The position numbers and the translations under genes were made by a program. A DNA stretch of 64,000 bases from Norana najaformis (lineage: Eukaryota > Annelida > Clitellata > Crassiclitellata > Hormogastridae): contig OZ029913.1 of NCBI GenBank assembly GCA_964023275.1, positions 46,193,976 to 46,257,975 on the forward strand. Reading direction: 5' to 3'. Shown piece after piece: positions 35,501 to 50,500 of this stretch. Numbering within the stretch: the first letter of the stretch is position 1; each line of letters opens with the position of its first letter. Below the pieces are notes generated by a model. That model was not told where the DNA came from, searched no databases, and saw only the letters and a list, made by a program, of their open reading frames with translations.

Positions 35501-38500
35501 CTGACATCGGCAGTGTACAAGATATACAGCAGTGGGCCAAGAATGGAGCCCTGCAGTAGCCAAATGAATGGCAACCCAGCAGGATTCAGTGCACCCAAAA
35601 ACAGTGCAGGATGTGAACCCATCGAAAAAAGAGCCAGTCAAGCAGCTTGCCAGATGTGTCAAATGAGATTAACAGCAGGCGAATTAGAATGTCATGGTCA
35701 GCCATTCCTAGGGTCACACAAATATCAATATCACTAATGTGTCACGTTTACAGAAAAACTGCCATAAATTTTTGCATCACTGCATCTTATATAAAGGTGC
35801 AACATGAAGTCTGGAAAATACGGTATTAACTTAATGCTAGATTTATTACAGACCTTAACAACTAGCCTCCCTCCACGATTCCACACACTAACTGCATCTT
35901 AGCAGGCCTCAGTGGCCAGTTATTTAAGTGTCTCTCAAAAGGTAGAACTCACTCTCCTCCTGACCTTTGATAGTAATCATAGGCTGCTTAAAGAGATCGG
36001 TGGTTCCCTGATTCCCCAACCTTGTCTTCTGTTATTACTGCTATGATCGCCATATCTTTGGCTCATTATTCTGCATGGATGAATGTCAGACAAAAAGTCT
36101 TAAACCAGCCATTAGCCAACACAACAAAACTGTTCCTTCTTCCAACCAATAATATGTAGATAGCCTAAGCATCACTTACAGGTTGTCACTGTCCGATGAC
36201 ATGAAAGCCAAAACACCTTCGATTGTTAATGTCTTCACTGTTCAACTGTACAATTCAATAACCGACCAATCTCGTTGCATACATAGAATCAGACCAGAGT
36301 CTATGGAACTTTATCATGAAGAATCATGCCCATTCACTGCATTCAATGCCTCCAGACAACTAAAGAGTTCTTCTGTAATGGTCGCATCAAAGCATTAAAG
36401 ATCATTTGTTCCTTCAGCCAACGGTCAGTCTCATTCTGGTATCCACAACTTCAAATATTTATAGATTATTTGACTGCCATTCATAATTCAACTGTAATAA
36501 TTCATAAAAGTCAATTAACCAGCAGTAAATAGGAACCAATCTGAAAATATGGACAAAATAAATTGTGCTCATGGAAACTGCATAGTCCTAATGCAGAATG
36601 AAGAAAGGCAACGTATGACAAAGGCCAAACTGGCTGAGTCTCAGGTCTGTCATATGGAGGAGGCACATATGCCTTTCCTAAGAGGGAACTGTCTAAGGTT
36701 CTTCAGGCACAGTCAGTGCCATCAACTGAAGGAAGCTCTGTCACTAGATAGTGCAACCACAGAAATACAGAAATATTAATAATGACAGGTAACTCACCGT
36801 CCAAATAAACTGTCATGAACTGGATACAAGGAACTATAATTAAGATCAATAAGACCCTTTGGCTTAGATCTCTGCAAATGACAACATAAGCACAATGTTT
36901 TTAAGAATGACAATCATTATGACAAATAACAAGTCCAGTAAATAGCAACAGCAACTGTTAAGTAATTAGCAGCTGATTCTATGTATGTATGCATGAATGC
37001 GTGCATGTATGTATGAACATATGTATAAACGTAATCATAACCTAATCATATTGAATCATGAATTTATTTGGTGTCTCTTCAAGAGAAACGCTTCAGAAGT
37101 GTTCCTTTCCTGACAACACAAAACCACTATCAAACAGAATGACTTTCAAGCACTTATGGAAAAGAGGCAGCAAAAGACCAAGAAGTTTATGTCACAGGCA
37201 GCTTATTTCAGAAACTTGGACTGACCACAGCAAAGCTTCTATCCTGGATTATGTGGAAGTTCGGGCCAGCAAGGCAACCAGGTCGCCTTGTGCAGCAGAA
37301 CGAAGAGATCTGGGGCCAGGTAGATAAGATCAAGATACACAGCTCCCTAAGAGCAAAGAAAGACCAAGAAAGAACTGGACAGAGAACATCAGATATGATC
37401 CAAGATGTTTGGAGATGTAGTGGAAAGAGGCAGGAAGAATGGCAATGGACAGATGAATGGAGGATAAGCTATGTTACCAAACATGCAGAACTGCACAGGA
37501 AGGACTCAGTACTGAGTAGGTAAGTTAAGGTTAAATTATTACATTAACTTAAATTATTACATTATCTTCCCATATCACATGGTAAGGTACAAACTATAAT
37601 ACAGGTGCAAATCAATAGAAGTTGTTACCTTTTGGTTGTCAAAATAATACAGTTGCTGCTCAGTACCATTCAGGACAAAATACATATACTTCCATTTCTT
37701 TGTACGTTGGCCTGTCAAATATCAGATCACAAAATAAGGCAAGACAATCCAGTTCAGATTATCTTGTTTCTTTTTCACACTTTGCAGTAAGGTCTCCATA
37801 ACTACAAAATTCAATTGTCATATTTTTCCTAGATTGGAATCTTAAAGAACTAATTTTGTCACATGGTGGAAATGTCACTGAGACTTGAACCACACAGCGT
37901 TCACTGCAACGGTTATTCGTTTCCTCACTTTTCTTTTACTCGCTGTACTGATTCAGCAAGTTTTGAAACTGCCTATGTCTTATAGGTGAAATCGTTTACT
38001 TGTGCATAGAAGAGAAACCAGAAGACCATTTTACAGAAGGCAACATGTTTACAGACACTAACAAATAACAACACTGACACAGTCCAAATGCTGCTTCTTG
38101 TGCTTAATACATTTCTCTTGTTCTAACCATTGCATACATGTGCATACAATTAGGCCTTGTGTGTAAGTCAACCCCAAAAACATTCAACCTGGATAGGGGA
38201 AAGCGTGTGAAACATGTACAAATCGGTTTGCTTTTTAAGCATTTACATATGCCTCTACACTGATGTAGCACCATTCAAGCAATGCAATACAATAAAATTG
38301 AAACTTGATAGTGCCCCCTTACAAAGTTCAGAGGTGCATATTGAAGCTGGGGAACAGGAAATATTAAGAACCATAAACACATACTGGAAGAATGAGTTCT
38401 CAGGTTAGAGTGATAGCTAGTCTTGGGAAAAGAGTCGCGAACGTTAGGAGGTAGAGAGTTCCAGATGGAGGGACCAGCAACCACGAATGAGTCCAGCCAA

Positions 38501-41500
38501 TAATAAGACATGTACCAGGATCAATACACTTTCCAGAAGATGCTGATTCAAGATAGGAATGCCATTCAACAGAGCTACATGGTATAACCAGGGATGAAAC
38601 GTAGGATGGCAGTGATCTGTACATAAGGAGTGCCAGCCCGAAGCAGACATGCTCAGATACAGGAAAGAGAAAGCCAGGTGTGAAATGGTCTCAGTAAGAC
38701 AGTCCAAGACAATCTTGCAGCCTGATGCATGCCTAGCTAGAGGAAGCAGTATGCAGTCAGGGAGAGTATAGATTTGCACTAGTTGAGTCTTATCAGAATA
38801 AGCACCCAGTTTGCACCAAATGGTGGAACATGTTCTCTGTCTGAAGCAGAACAAATCTGCTAATCAAATGTAGTATTCCATCTTATTACCATCAGATAAC
38901 ACAATTACCAGCTTAATCTCTCTTAAAAGTAAGGTTACAAATGTACAATAAAACTAACAACATTATTACCACTTGCCGACATCTTGAAAACAATTTCTGT
39001 AGGCCTATTTGCTTCACTTGTAGTGCAATTTTCATCAGGATATTTGGTGCAATCTTCTGTGGATGCATCTTGCAATCTTGGCTTGACCCTTGTATGAGAC
39101 AACCCCTCCTTCACACTCTTAAATTTGTCCAACATCTTTTACTTACTTACAATAAATATATAGCCCGAAGGGAGCTGCTCTGAACATTCTAGAAGGTAAT
39201 CAAATATAGTGCTTTAAATAAATGACATTATGCAGCCAAGCAAAAGGTGTTAGTACAGTCTGGGGCTTGAAAAGCTGTATACTACAATTAACCCTTAATG
39301 AAGAAAAAAGCCATAAGAACATTCATAATGCAGTGAATTTATTTGACAAATTGTAATCGTAATCTCGAGATTTCTACAGTGCCCAGCGAAAGTTAAGTGG
39401 CGGGAACCAGTTTATTCACAGGTGCTCAGTCAAAACAAAATCGACAGGCAGAAAATGTTCAGTTCCAGGTCAATATCCAAGAGTCAGGCAAGCAGGCAGT
39501 CGGACAGCTATGGTGGATGGTGTTTGAAACTGGAGCAAGAAGAGAAACAAGGGGAAGAGGAAGAATCAGGATAAGATTTTTGGAAAAGTAATGCTTTCAG
39601 TTTTGAGTGAAAGACCACCACAGAAATTGCAAGAGGTGAAGGGTTGGTGAGTTCATATGATGGGTTAGATAATCGTTGTAATTCTGGTGGGAGTCTATTC
39701 CTGAGGGGTGGAGCAGCTTTGCCTATGGAATGATTTCCAAATTTTAAGAATGAGGTGACAGAAGGCCAAACAGGGTTAGGAAAGAAGAAGATTGGGCTGA
39801 AAGGAGTGGTTGGACTGTAAATAACTAATGAAGATAAGAGGATTGAAAAGTTTGAAGTGTGTTACAGGTAAGTGAAAGAACTTTATACTCTATGCGTTCA
39901 GGTATTTTATGCCAGTTAAGTGATTTCAGAACAGAAGTGATGTGACGGTGTTTGGGGTTTTGGTGACACCACGAGCAAGAGCATTTTGAATAACTTGAAG
40001 GTGGTTTATTTGAGTGGTATCTATACTGAGGAAAAGTAAATTGCAGTAGTCTAGTTTTGCATGTACTATGGTAGATGCAGTTTTGAAGTCAAGCATAAGG
40101 CAGATTCTGCAAAGTTTGTGGATATGCATAAAGCAAGAGTCAGAAAGATGGGTGATATGACCAGAAAAGGTGAGGTTTTGGTTCAATATTACACCTAAAT
40201 TGCAGACAGGAGAGTTAGTACTAAAGGTGTGGATGGAAACAGAGTCCAAGCTGAGGGAGATAGAAATGGATGAATAACTGGGTGTCATCAGCATACAGGT
40301 GATGGTCAACTAAGGATGTTTTAATGAGTGTACTTGAGTGGGGTAGTGCAGAGCAGAGTTTCTCAAACTGTGCGCTACAGCACATCAGTGTGCCACAAGA
40401 GAGCCAAAGGTATGCCTCCAAATTTTGATAGTAACAAATATTTTTGTCTAAATTACAGAGCATTTTTTCCTAATTATACAATTTTGTTTGTATAAAACTT
40501 TCGTCAGCTTAAAATTTATGTGACTTTGGTTATCTTGTAATAGAATTTGAATATAGTCAATGTAGTGTAAACTGTAAAATACTATAAATTTATGGTAAAT
40601 TACACGAGAGTCCAGCATTAAGAACACAGGTGTGCCACAATAGAAATTTGCATTGCCAAGGGTGCCACAGTCTGAAAGTTTGAGAACCACTGGTGTAGAG
40701 GATAAACAGAAGAGGTCCAAGAACAGAGCCTCGAGGAACTCCGCAAGTGAGAGGGCATGAATAAGAAGAGGCTTCTGAAGTTTTAACAGAGAAAGAGTGG
40801 GAGGAGAGATAAGACTGTATCCAGAGGAGAGCAGTGTCAGCAAAACCAAACCAGGTTGAAAGTCGGTGGAGTAAGATATTGTGATCTATGGTGTCGAAGG
40901 CTGCAGAGATATCAAGGAGACAGAGGCAAGAAACTTGTTGCTGAGAGATGGTAAAAACAAGATTGTTGTAGAGAGAGGCGAGTTTCAGTTGAGTGGCGTT
41001 TAGTAAAACCAGACTGGTGTGGGTTAAGGAGTCTGTTGGAAGCTAAATAATCACTGATCCGAGAGAGGACAATCCGTTCAGTTAATTTGGAGATGAAAGT
41101 CAGGTTAGAAAAAGGCCAGTTGTTCATAAGGATTTCTTTGTTAAGTGATGATTTCTCGAGCAGAAAGGTAACAGGAGAGTGTTTGAAAAGAGGGGAAATT
41201 ACTCATAGATAAGTAGAGATTAACTATTTTGGTAATGATTGGGACAAGGACAGACTTTCAATAAGGAAGCGGGCATAGGGTCAAGTTCACAATATTTTAG
41301 AAAGAGAGTTTAATAGATGCAGTATTTCAGTCTCTGATGTGGGTTGAAAGTCAGACAGTGAAGATCAAGGTGAGGAGGACAGGCAGTCATGAGTGGGAAA
41401 GGAAGCATCAGCAGCTGGATAATTGGTGGTTTTGGAAGGAGAGAATGTAGAGAAGGGTGGATGGTACTAATTTTGTCAGAATAGAAAGAACAGAAGAAGT

Positions 41501-44500
41501 CAGCTATAGAAGAAGGTGGAAGAGAATTTGGAAATGGGCTGGATGAGTTCCGATCGAGGAGTTGGTTTACGGTTTTCCAGAGAAGGCAGGGGCCAAAAAA
41601 CTGGGAGCAAACTAATGAAGTGTAAAATTTCTTTTTAGCAGCAGCAAGAAGATAATGATATTTATTTGTGGCAGATTTAAGGGCAGAGAGAAGATGAGGA
41701 TCACGGGTGCATTTGGAAGTGCACTCAAGGTGTCGCCGGAGAGATTTGAAGGCCTGGAGATAGGTATTGTACCAAGGATTGTTAGAGTGAGAGCTGGATT
41801 TGGTAATAATAGGCACATGTTTGTCAAAAATCATGGAAAAAGTGGTGTTGTAAGAAGACAGAAGGTCATCAAGGTGGGTTTAAAACAAGGTCAGAGCAGA
41901 AGATATCTTGTATGAAGGCTTCACTATTCAAGATCAGACGGTGTATCAAAAGAGAAAGATATTTCAGGTGACAGAATCGAGAATGGTGATGTGATAAGGT
42001 GTATGATTGTGAATGAGGGTGAGAATTTGATACGCTATACCAGATTAGTTGAAGATAATAGGATGAGGAATTCAGAAGCAAATGTGTCAGAGGGGTTATC
42101 AACACGCATATTGAAGTCACCTGTAATCAGAAATTCATGAGGTTTAGTGGCAGCATTTGAAAGGAGGGTGGTAAATTCTTTCAAGAAGACAGATGGAGGA
42201 CTTGAATATGAAGAGCAGGATGGACAGCAATATACATTTAAGACAGTCAGATTTGTGTGAGAAAGTTTAAGTGTACTATACTAATGCACATTCAAACGAG
42301 TGGAAACAGTAACCTGGAGAGTCTAGAACTGTGGCAGGTTCCCGGGTCAGAAAGGCAATACCACCATCACTTGGGCCTATGTTGGAAGAGGTAGACGATT
42401 TACAAGGATGAGGTGTACTGTAAAGATGGTAGCCAGAGGGAATACAGTCTTCATATTGAGCAAGAGTTGTGTTTAAGCTGAACCAGGTTTTAGACAAGGC
42501 AAATATGTCAGGTGGGTGAGGGCTATATCATTAATTTCTTGGAAATGTGCAGGATGCAGTAACAATCGAATATTTAGCGTGCAACTTAAGAAGTGGCTGT
42601 ATGTTGTCTGTATTTAGAGTATTGTCATGGATGAAATTCTGGAAAGAGAAAGGGGATAGGTAGGAGGAGGTGAGGGAGGAGAACATGAATGAAGATCCAG
42701 TGGGCCAGGGTTTGGGTGGATTTCTCTGGAGTGCAGAATCAGTATGTTGAAGATGGTGGAAGGTAAGGACAAGAGGAGACTAAAATCAAAAATTAGGCAA
42801 ATTTTAAGTTGATTAGAGGTTGAAATGAACTGGAATGAGCTCATCAGACAAAGAACATATCCAGTAAAATTAGGAAAATTACCCTAAGCAGAAGAGGTGC
42901 CGAAAAGTTAGAAAATATAGATTATAAAGAGAACACGCAGATGCCACAACACTGGTTCCCTGTCCCCTCTCGGTAAACAAAGGAAAGTTCCATAAACTTA
43001 CTAATTAATAGGCATAGGTACTTGATTAATAGGCATGTCGATCCAGGTCAGTCAACTCGTCAAAGACTGCTTCTATCAACTCGCCAAATCAAATCCATAC
43101 GCAGGCTAATTCCAACCTCGGCAGCTATTAAGCTAGTCAACAGCTTCATATTCTCCCGAATCGACTACTGTAACAGCCTACTGGCGGGTCTGCCATCCTG
43201 CCAACTTGCACGAATTCAATCTGTGTTAAACTCTGCTGCCCGTCTCATTTACGGCAAGACACCATCCGACCATGTCACTGCTCTGCTGCGAGACAATCTT
43301 CACTGGTTGCGCGTTCCACAGCGGATCGCTTACAAGCTGTGTCTGATGACATACAAGGCCTTAAGTGGCGGTGCTCCGGACTATCTACTCGATTTCTGTA
43401 CTCAACCAGCGGATATACGGCGGGTTTACCAACTAAGGTCATCTACGAGTCACCAATTACACGTCCGCCGAACCGCAACAAAATTCGGAGAACGCTCCTT
43501 CACGGTTGCCGGACCGGCGGCGTGGAACAGTCTCCCCGAGCATGTCATGTCATGTCAAGGGGACCTTCACTGGACACATTTAAAACACGGCTAAAAACTT
43601 TCCTTTTCAGCCTATCTTTCGATGGCTGATCGCACTGGTGAATGTACAGCGCCCTTTTTTCCGACCTCGGTCGTGTTACGGCGCTATATAAATTGTCTTA
43701 TTATTATTATGGTACACTGTCAAGTCTTAAATAGCCACTGAAAAAATGTCATTTATTCATGAGTTTAGATAAGGCGATTATGACTCAAAGCAGTTGAACT
43801 TTGGTGTTACAACTCTGTCAGTTTTCAAGATTTTGCTGAAATTCCTTTATATATTATATGAATCGTTCTTGTCATCATGCTGACAGATGTTGTGTCCTCT
43901 CCAAAAACATCCTATTACTGATCCAAGAAGATCTGGTAAAATTATTAGCTCAAGGTAAGCTGACAAACTGGAAAGCTCAATACACCACTGACACTTCTCA
44001 TTATAACATAAATTCTGATATATTAAGATGGTCAAAGGCATAGATCTCAAATTTAGTTCAGTTGTAGAAATTACTTGATTAAGCTTGTAACAAAGCAGTT
44101 TTTGACATGTCTCCTATATACCATATTGTAACATGATTAAAGTGTATATTTTGACAAAAATTCTGGATTAAAATATGATCTTATGTTCCAAAATCTAAAC
44201 TATGAAAGTCAAATAGGAAGAGAGGACTGACTAACTCTTTTTGTTCAGAAACCCTTTTATGACAACATGGTCCTTTCGGTTGAGGAAGAAATTGGAACCA
44301 CTTGACTGTCGCATCGTGGCATAAATATCACGGCCTGACAGGCCTTGATTGGTAGCATCGTTAGATTGCACTGCTCGAGGCTAAGGAAAAATAATGGTTG
44401 AAAAATGAGACTGCAGATTTTAAACAATCAAATATGTTCATCAGGATGGCCATTATTAGCTGCATACCGTATCAGAAGAAGCTAAACGTGACCAAGTTTG

Positions 44501-47500
44501 AAAGTTCTCTGGGAACAGTAATAATCAGAGGACAGTGACAGATGCAGGGTTATTAGTCTGTTAACACATTTACAAAACACTACTACAAGTACTAAGAAGG
44601 AGTGTGTCAGCTAAAGCAGAAGCAATTTGGTTCTTGGTTCTCTAGCTTCAGAAACAGAATATAAATAATTCAGCTTGTGTAAGGTACCACAATATTAACA
44701 CAGAAACTACCTGAATACAGATCTAACTGGGACTTCTATATAATAGTAAAAATTTGTATAGCACCACTTCAGAAGAAACTCAACAGAGGTGCTCAATTTG
44801 GAATTTACTAAAACATCTTATATAGAAACTACCTACAACAGCAGGTAAATTATGATTTAGTAGATTATATGAAAACCAGAGCTGTACTGAATAGCATTTT
44901 TACTAATCAGCCAAATACAAATAACTGAACACACTATTTGGCCAAAAATGAATACAAAGAGTAGGTAAGGGTAACAGTAGGACATGCAAAACAATATTTA
45001 TATTTTCAACGTGAGTAAAAACACTAGACAACTATTTTTAAAATGTTAATATAACTCACTTGCCTACAGTTGTGGAGCCTCCAAAAACTTGCAATCTAAA
45101 TTTTGTTTGTCTTTGTCCTTAGACAAGAAAATGGTAATCTTTCACTTTCAGCCACTAACTAACATTATTAATTGGTAACTTCTATTCCACTAGTGTCCAA
45201 TGCACAAGTCATCAACCGGTGGCACATCAAAGCCAAGCTGCAATCAGCCTAATATCCAGAAGGCCAGTCCAATAAGACAGAGAGGCAGTGTACACTGTGT
45301 CCGGAAAAATTCCAAGGCTTTACTGTAAATATGAAAATAATTAGTAAACATTAATCGATTTTTAAAATTCCAAAAACAGTTTAATCCTGAAATATATAAT
45401 TACCAACAAAATTCTTTGTAATTTATTAACGGCCCCCGTTTAAAATTACGTCACAGTGACGTATTTGAATTTTATATTTTGTAAAGAAAGTTGCTAGAAA
45501 AATGGCGTTCAGCGAGGAAGACAAAATTGTTATAAAATTTTTACGCCAAAACAACAATTATAGTGCAAATAATATTTCAGGATTAAACTGTTTTTGGAAT
45601 TTTAAAAATCGATTGATGTTTACTAATTATTTTCATATTTACTGTAAAGCCTTGGAATTTTTCCGGACACAGTGTATAGTGGATAAGCAATTTTAAAAAT
45701 GTAAGTCTTAAGTTGAGAACAAAATGACACAAGCGACTGAGAATTTAGGTCCAGCAACCAAGAAATCCCGTTCTAGTCTAAGATATCACCAGGGAAAGAC
45801 AATCAGATGACTGCAGAATAATGGTAAGTCCGGGGAATAAGGACTGATTAAAGTATTTGTAGTTGCCCAGAGTTCAATGTTTTATAAATTATTATAAGGC
45901 CCAATTTGAAATAAATCTTTTGCTGAACAGGAAACCAATGGACAGATTTATGCACATGTTCTGCATGTCTGACTTTCTGAATCCGACAACAAGCGAGTTA
46001 CAGTAGTCAAGGTGACTGGAGACCAATGTGCTTGCTAAAGATATTCTAGAAGACATGAAGACATACAACCTAATTCTGCGTGCGTCATGAATATACATAA
46101 ATGATGAGTCACAAATACCGAGTGAAAGACATACTAGATCCAAAAACAACACCCAAGTTACGAGCAGAATCAGCCAACTCAATAAATCAGTCACCCTGTT
46201 TTAAAGATGTAAGTCATCCTTAAGTTGCTGTGGAATGACCAGTAGCAGGAATTCAGTTTTAAACCAATACAGACGAATGTGCAGATGCGTGCATAATAGG
46301 GGTCATGACGAGAGTGCAGGAAAAGGCAGTGGGCACGTACTATTATTTAAACGGTGCTCAGCCTATTGTGGACGTTATACTTTTTTAAACCTGACATCAT
46401 TTAGGCCAAGATAATATAAGTAAGCACAGAAATCAGTAGAAGACATTTTTAGAACTAGGTCATAAACAAGAAAGTCAACAAATTGAATCGGACATTTAAA
46501 TCATGAATTTAAATAACGTAAGATGGCGTGGGGTGGGTTACGAATGATGAAATTTGGCAAATGTTTGACGAATTGGCATCAGGTGGTGCCAGTTTCGACA
46601 GATCTGACAATGAAAACCTGACTGGTGCATCCAGTGAGGAAGATGAAGAGGCTTTGGGTGAAGAAAATTCTGATATCAATACACAGTTCACCGAAGGCAT
46701 CCGCTATATGCAATCAGAACAAGGAAGTGGGTCAAACAGAATGGTCGCTGATGAGTCGAGCGAGATAGACTGGACTGAAGAGGTATCAGATTTTCCAGTT
46801 TCACTCAAACTGTTCCATTTACAGGCATCTGTGGCAGGCCAGCCCATGAGCAGTTTTTTTGATGTGCTACCTGTATGCTGAGCAGAGTAGGTCAGCTGCA
46901 CAGCAGGCAGATAAACCCCACAAAACAAAATGGAACCTATATTTGTCAGCATCAACATCATCATGGACTTCAAGAAGCAACCAACAGTTTTATGATTACT
47001 GGTCAACCCATGCTTTGCTCCATGATTCCTGGATTTCAGGGACCATGATAATGGATTGGTTCGTGGCCTTGAACAGGTACCTTCACTTGAGAGACAGTAC
47101 CCAGGCTCCTGTAAGGGATGCTCCCAATTATGACCCATTGTATAAAGTTCATCCTCTGGTAGATCACCTCAATTCTAGAATTTCAGAGCTTTTCAAGGCA
47201 GGGAAGAATCTGAGTGTTGTTCAGCAAATGGTTGGGTTCAAGGGAAGGTTTTATTTCAAACAGTATTGTCCCAAAAAGCCATCATTTAGGCCAAGATAAT
47301 ATAAGGCCCAAAATTTACCAAAATTTGGACCATTGACTCAGAAAATGGGTACTTTCTGAAGTTTGATGCGTATACTGGCAAGACCATTGCCGCCGACTGG
47401 GCTGCCATAAGATGTGAGTTTGGTCTTGGTTACAATGTTGTGATATTCCTGGCAAATGATTATCTCTGTGTCAGTCATCGGATTTATTTTGACCAATATT

Positions 47501-50500
47501 TCAGCTCACTTCATTTATGTGAGCACTTGCTTAGTCGGGTTACCTATTCCTGTGCAACAATTATGCTGAATAGAAGGGAGTTACCTGACAATGTAAATAA
47601 AACAAAATTGAAGCAGGAAGGAGAACTCATGGAATAAAAGAAAGGAGAAGTTCTCCTTTCTATTGCCTTTCACAAAAGGCAAATATTCTTTCTTTCTACT
47701 GGACAGAAGATTGGAAGGATGACACCTCCTTGTGAAACCCGTGCATGTGTCAATAACAACTATAACTGTCACATGGGTAGGGTGGACTTGTAATCAGAAT
47801 GCTTCTTATTACCCAGCTGGCCGGTCTGGTAGTAAATGGTAGCAGTACATTTCTGGTGGGGAAGAGATGTTGCCATTGTCAATGCATATGTTATCTGGAA
47901 AGAAACTCACCCGAAAGCCCAGGCAGATTTGGCAGATTCCACAAAAAGGTCTAGAACAAAGCATCTACACTTTAGACAGGAACTTGCCAAATAACTAAAC
48001 ATTTACCATGAGCAAATCAAAATCAGATAGTGGTTCCATGAACCAGTGCTGAGTAAATAAGTAAGTGCCTGTGGAGTGTAAGGAAGGTAAACAGTGCAGC
48101 ACATCAAAACAACCGTTCAAATTTCCATTTTAAATTGTCCTCTTAGAACTGTTCAGTCCAGTCTATTTACAAAGAGGAGTCTATCCGGGAGGCATCAGCC
48201 ATCTTCAAGGTGACCATCCACTGTCGATCCAGCACACTCAAGCATTCATAAAAATGGCCCTTTTCAGAACCACCAAATATTTGAAAAGGAAACTGTTTGA
48301 CTCTCTGTGTGCCTGGCTTGTTGTAATGTCTCTGTTGTCCTGCATGTTGCAGTGTTTTTAATGTTGTGGTTGTATTGCTGTGAATGTTTTTGGAAGGTAG
48401 TGGGGTTGGTAGGCAACTTGTGAGTACCTCAAATTTTGTTTCAAAAACTGGATAGGATTGAAAGAGGAGATAATATACTAAAAATGATGTTAGCCTCAAG
48501 TCTGTATGTCAAAAAATCACCAAGACCTGAAAAGCTAAAAATTTCTTACTTTTCAGGCATTTTCTTATATTTCCTTCGATTTTTGCAACTACATTCTATG
48601 TACTAAAAAAACATTCTATCTCCTTCATTTATCAAAATATTTTCAAAATAGCTTTTGGGTTTTGTCTGGTATTACTTTCTGCACAGTTCTTGTGCCAACA
48701 CTACACAGGTTGTCACTAAAAATGTTTTTCTATAGAGGCTTGAACATTAAAAAAGTAAAAAATGAGGTAGGGAACAGTTTGTGGCAATTCTGGGTACCCC
48801 AAAATTTTTGTATCACATAAATGGATGAATGGGAAGAGGAGATAAAATGCTGAAGAACAATGTTAACCTCATGTCTGTATGTGAAGAACTGACTAAGATA
48901 TCACAAATTGAAAACTATTTAACTAACAGGAAGTTTAACAGTAAAATCGCTCGTCATCAGGGCCCAGGCAGAAATAATGCTCTTGTCAGTATTGGGTTAA
49001 AGGGGTTAAGAGGAGAAGTTTATTAGATGCCATCCAAGACTGCAGTTCCACAAAGGCATCAGACAACAGTTGCACAGAAGAATGACAAGACAAACTACCA
49101 AATGAACGTAGATTTGGGTATCATCCGCATAGAAATTATATCCTAGTGAGCGATTGTCGAACAGTGTACCTAGTGGTGTGGTGTGTAATGTAAATTAAAT
49201 AAGGACCAAGTAAAGAACCCTGCAGAACACCACATGTCAACAAAGCACTAGACGAATAATTATCACTTAATTATACGAATAATTATCACCTAAATATACA
49301 GATTGAAAGCATGGGCTAAGATAAGTAGCAAAGCACCAAAGCAGGCCAGGACCAGAAACCCCAAGCCATTGCAGGAGATGATGAAAAAGAAGAGAATGGT
49401 TCACAGTATCAGAAGCAGCAGACTAGTCAAGGAGAACTAGCACTGTCTAGCCTTAAACATGAAGCACATCATGTAATTATGAACAGCAAGAAGGGCCTGA
49501 TTCGGTAGAATGAAACTTAAGGCATGCAAACAGAAATGGGGAGATCAGTGAGTTGGAGGATTGGTGAGGTTGCATACGATTCATAACTACCTGTTCAAGA
49601 ATTTTAGATACAGAATTAAAGGTAGGGATGGATCTATGATTAGACAGGTCACCCGGGTCAAGAGAAGGTTTCTTTAGCAGAGGATAAACTATGGCATGAG
49701 TAAATGCAGATGGGAAGGATCCTCCATCTAATGAGAAATTGATAATTGATGTAATGGTTGGACCCAGGACATTAAAACATTCTTTCAGAAAAGACATACG
49801 AACAGCGTAAAGGAAAGAGCTCTTGTTAGGTGAAGAAACGATAAGTCTGTGAACTTCTGCAAGATTTGTTTGCTGAAAGCAGTTTAAGACATGAGGTGAA
49901 AAGCTAGAATGAAGAAATATATCAAATATACCAAATAATCAAAAAAAATTAAGCCTTATAGCACAACTTTTATATGCTTAGAAAGTCAAGAATTTAGTGG
50001 CTAGCTCTTGGGTAGCCACGAACACAGCAGAGTACAAAATTAGCTTCTCTCTGTGTAATACCTTATTCCAAGCCATCCATAAATATTTTGGTGATGCAGA
50101 ACTTTCAGCAGAACTTTCAGCAATTAAATTTGCTATATACGCAGATTTGGCAGATGAAACAAGGTTTTGCCCAAGTTTGCACTGTTGCTTAAACCTAGGT
50201 TGGTCAAAGTGAAGGTGAGAGTGGCACCACCAATGCTCTAACTGACTTCTGCGACGCCTAGCTTCAGAAGTGGAAGAGCTGAACCAAGGCTGCAGTGTGC
50301 ACTCTACTACTTTCTTAGATCTAAAAGGAATTTGCCCGTCAAGGTGCTCAGTTAAAGTAGAATGGAACTGCATAGTCAGCTCATCCCTTTGTGCAAGATA
50401 ACAAAAATGGAGATGCCATGATAACCTTCAGCTTACTTAAATCAATTTTATGCCAAGGATGAAATCTTGCCAGGTCTGTTGTTGGATTTAGCTTAGAGTA

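Noticed and set aside
35940..36080. Minus-strand segment ending in a GTGAGT donor with EEFYLL-like residues
   Set aside because: Resemblance to a PH strand is superficial; the true strand is in exon g at 31358-31445.
36186..36240. Possible extra PH exon on the minus strand (AACAG acceptor, GTAAGT donor)
   Set aside because: The PH domain is already complete from exons d to h with matching phases; the translation there does not align with RASA1.
38935..39135. Novel small gene
   Set aside because: No splice context, homology or promoter; kept only as an unclassified frame.
46704..47138. 144-codon minus-strand frame
   Set aside because: Antisense of the piggyBac relic.
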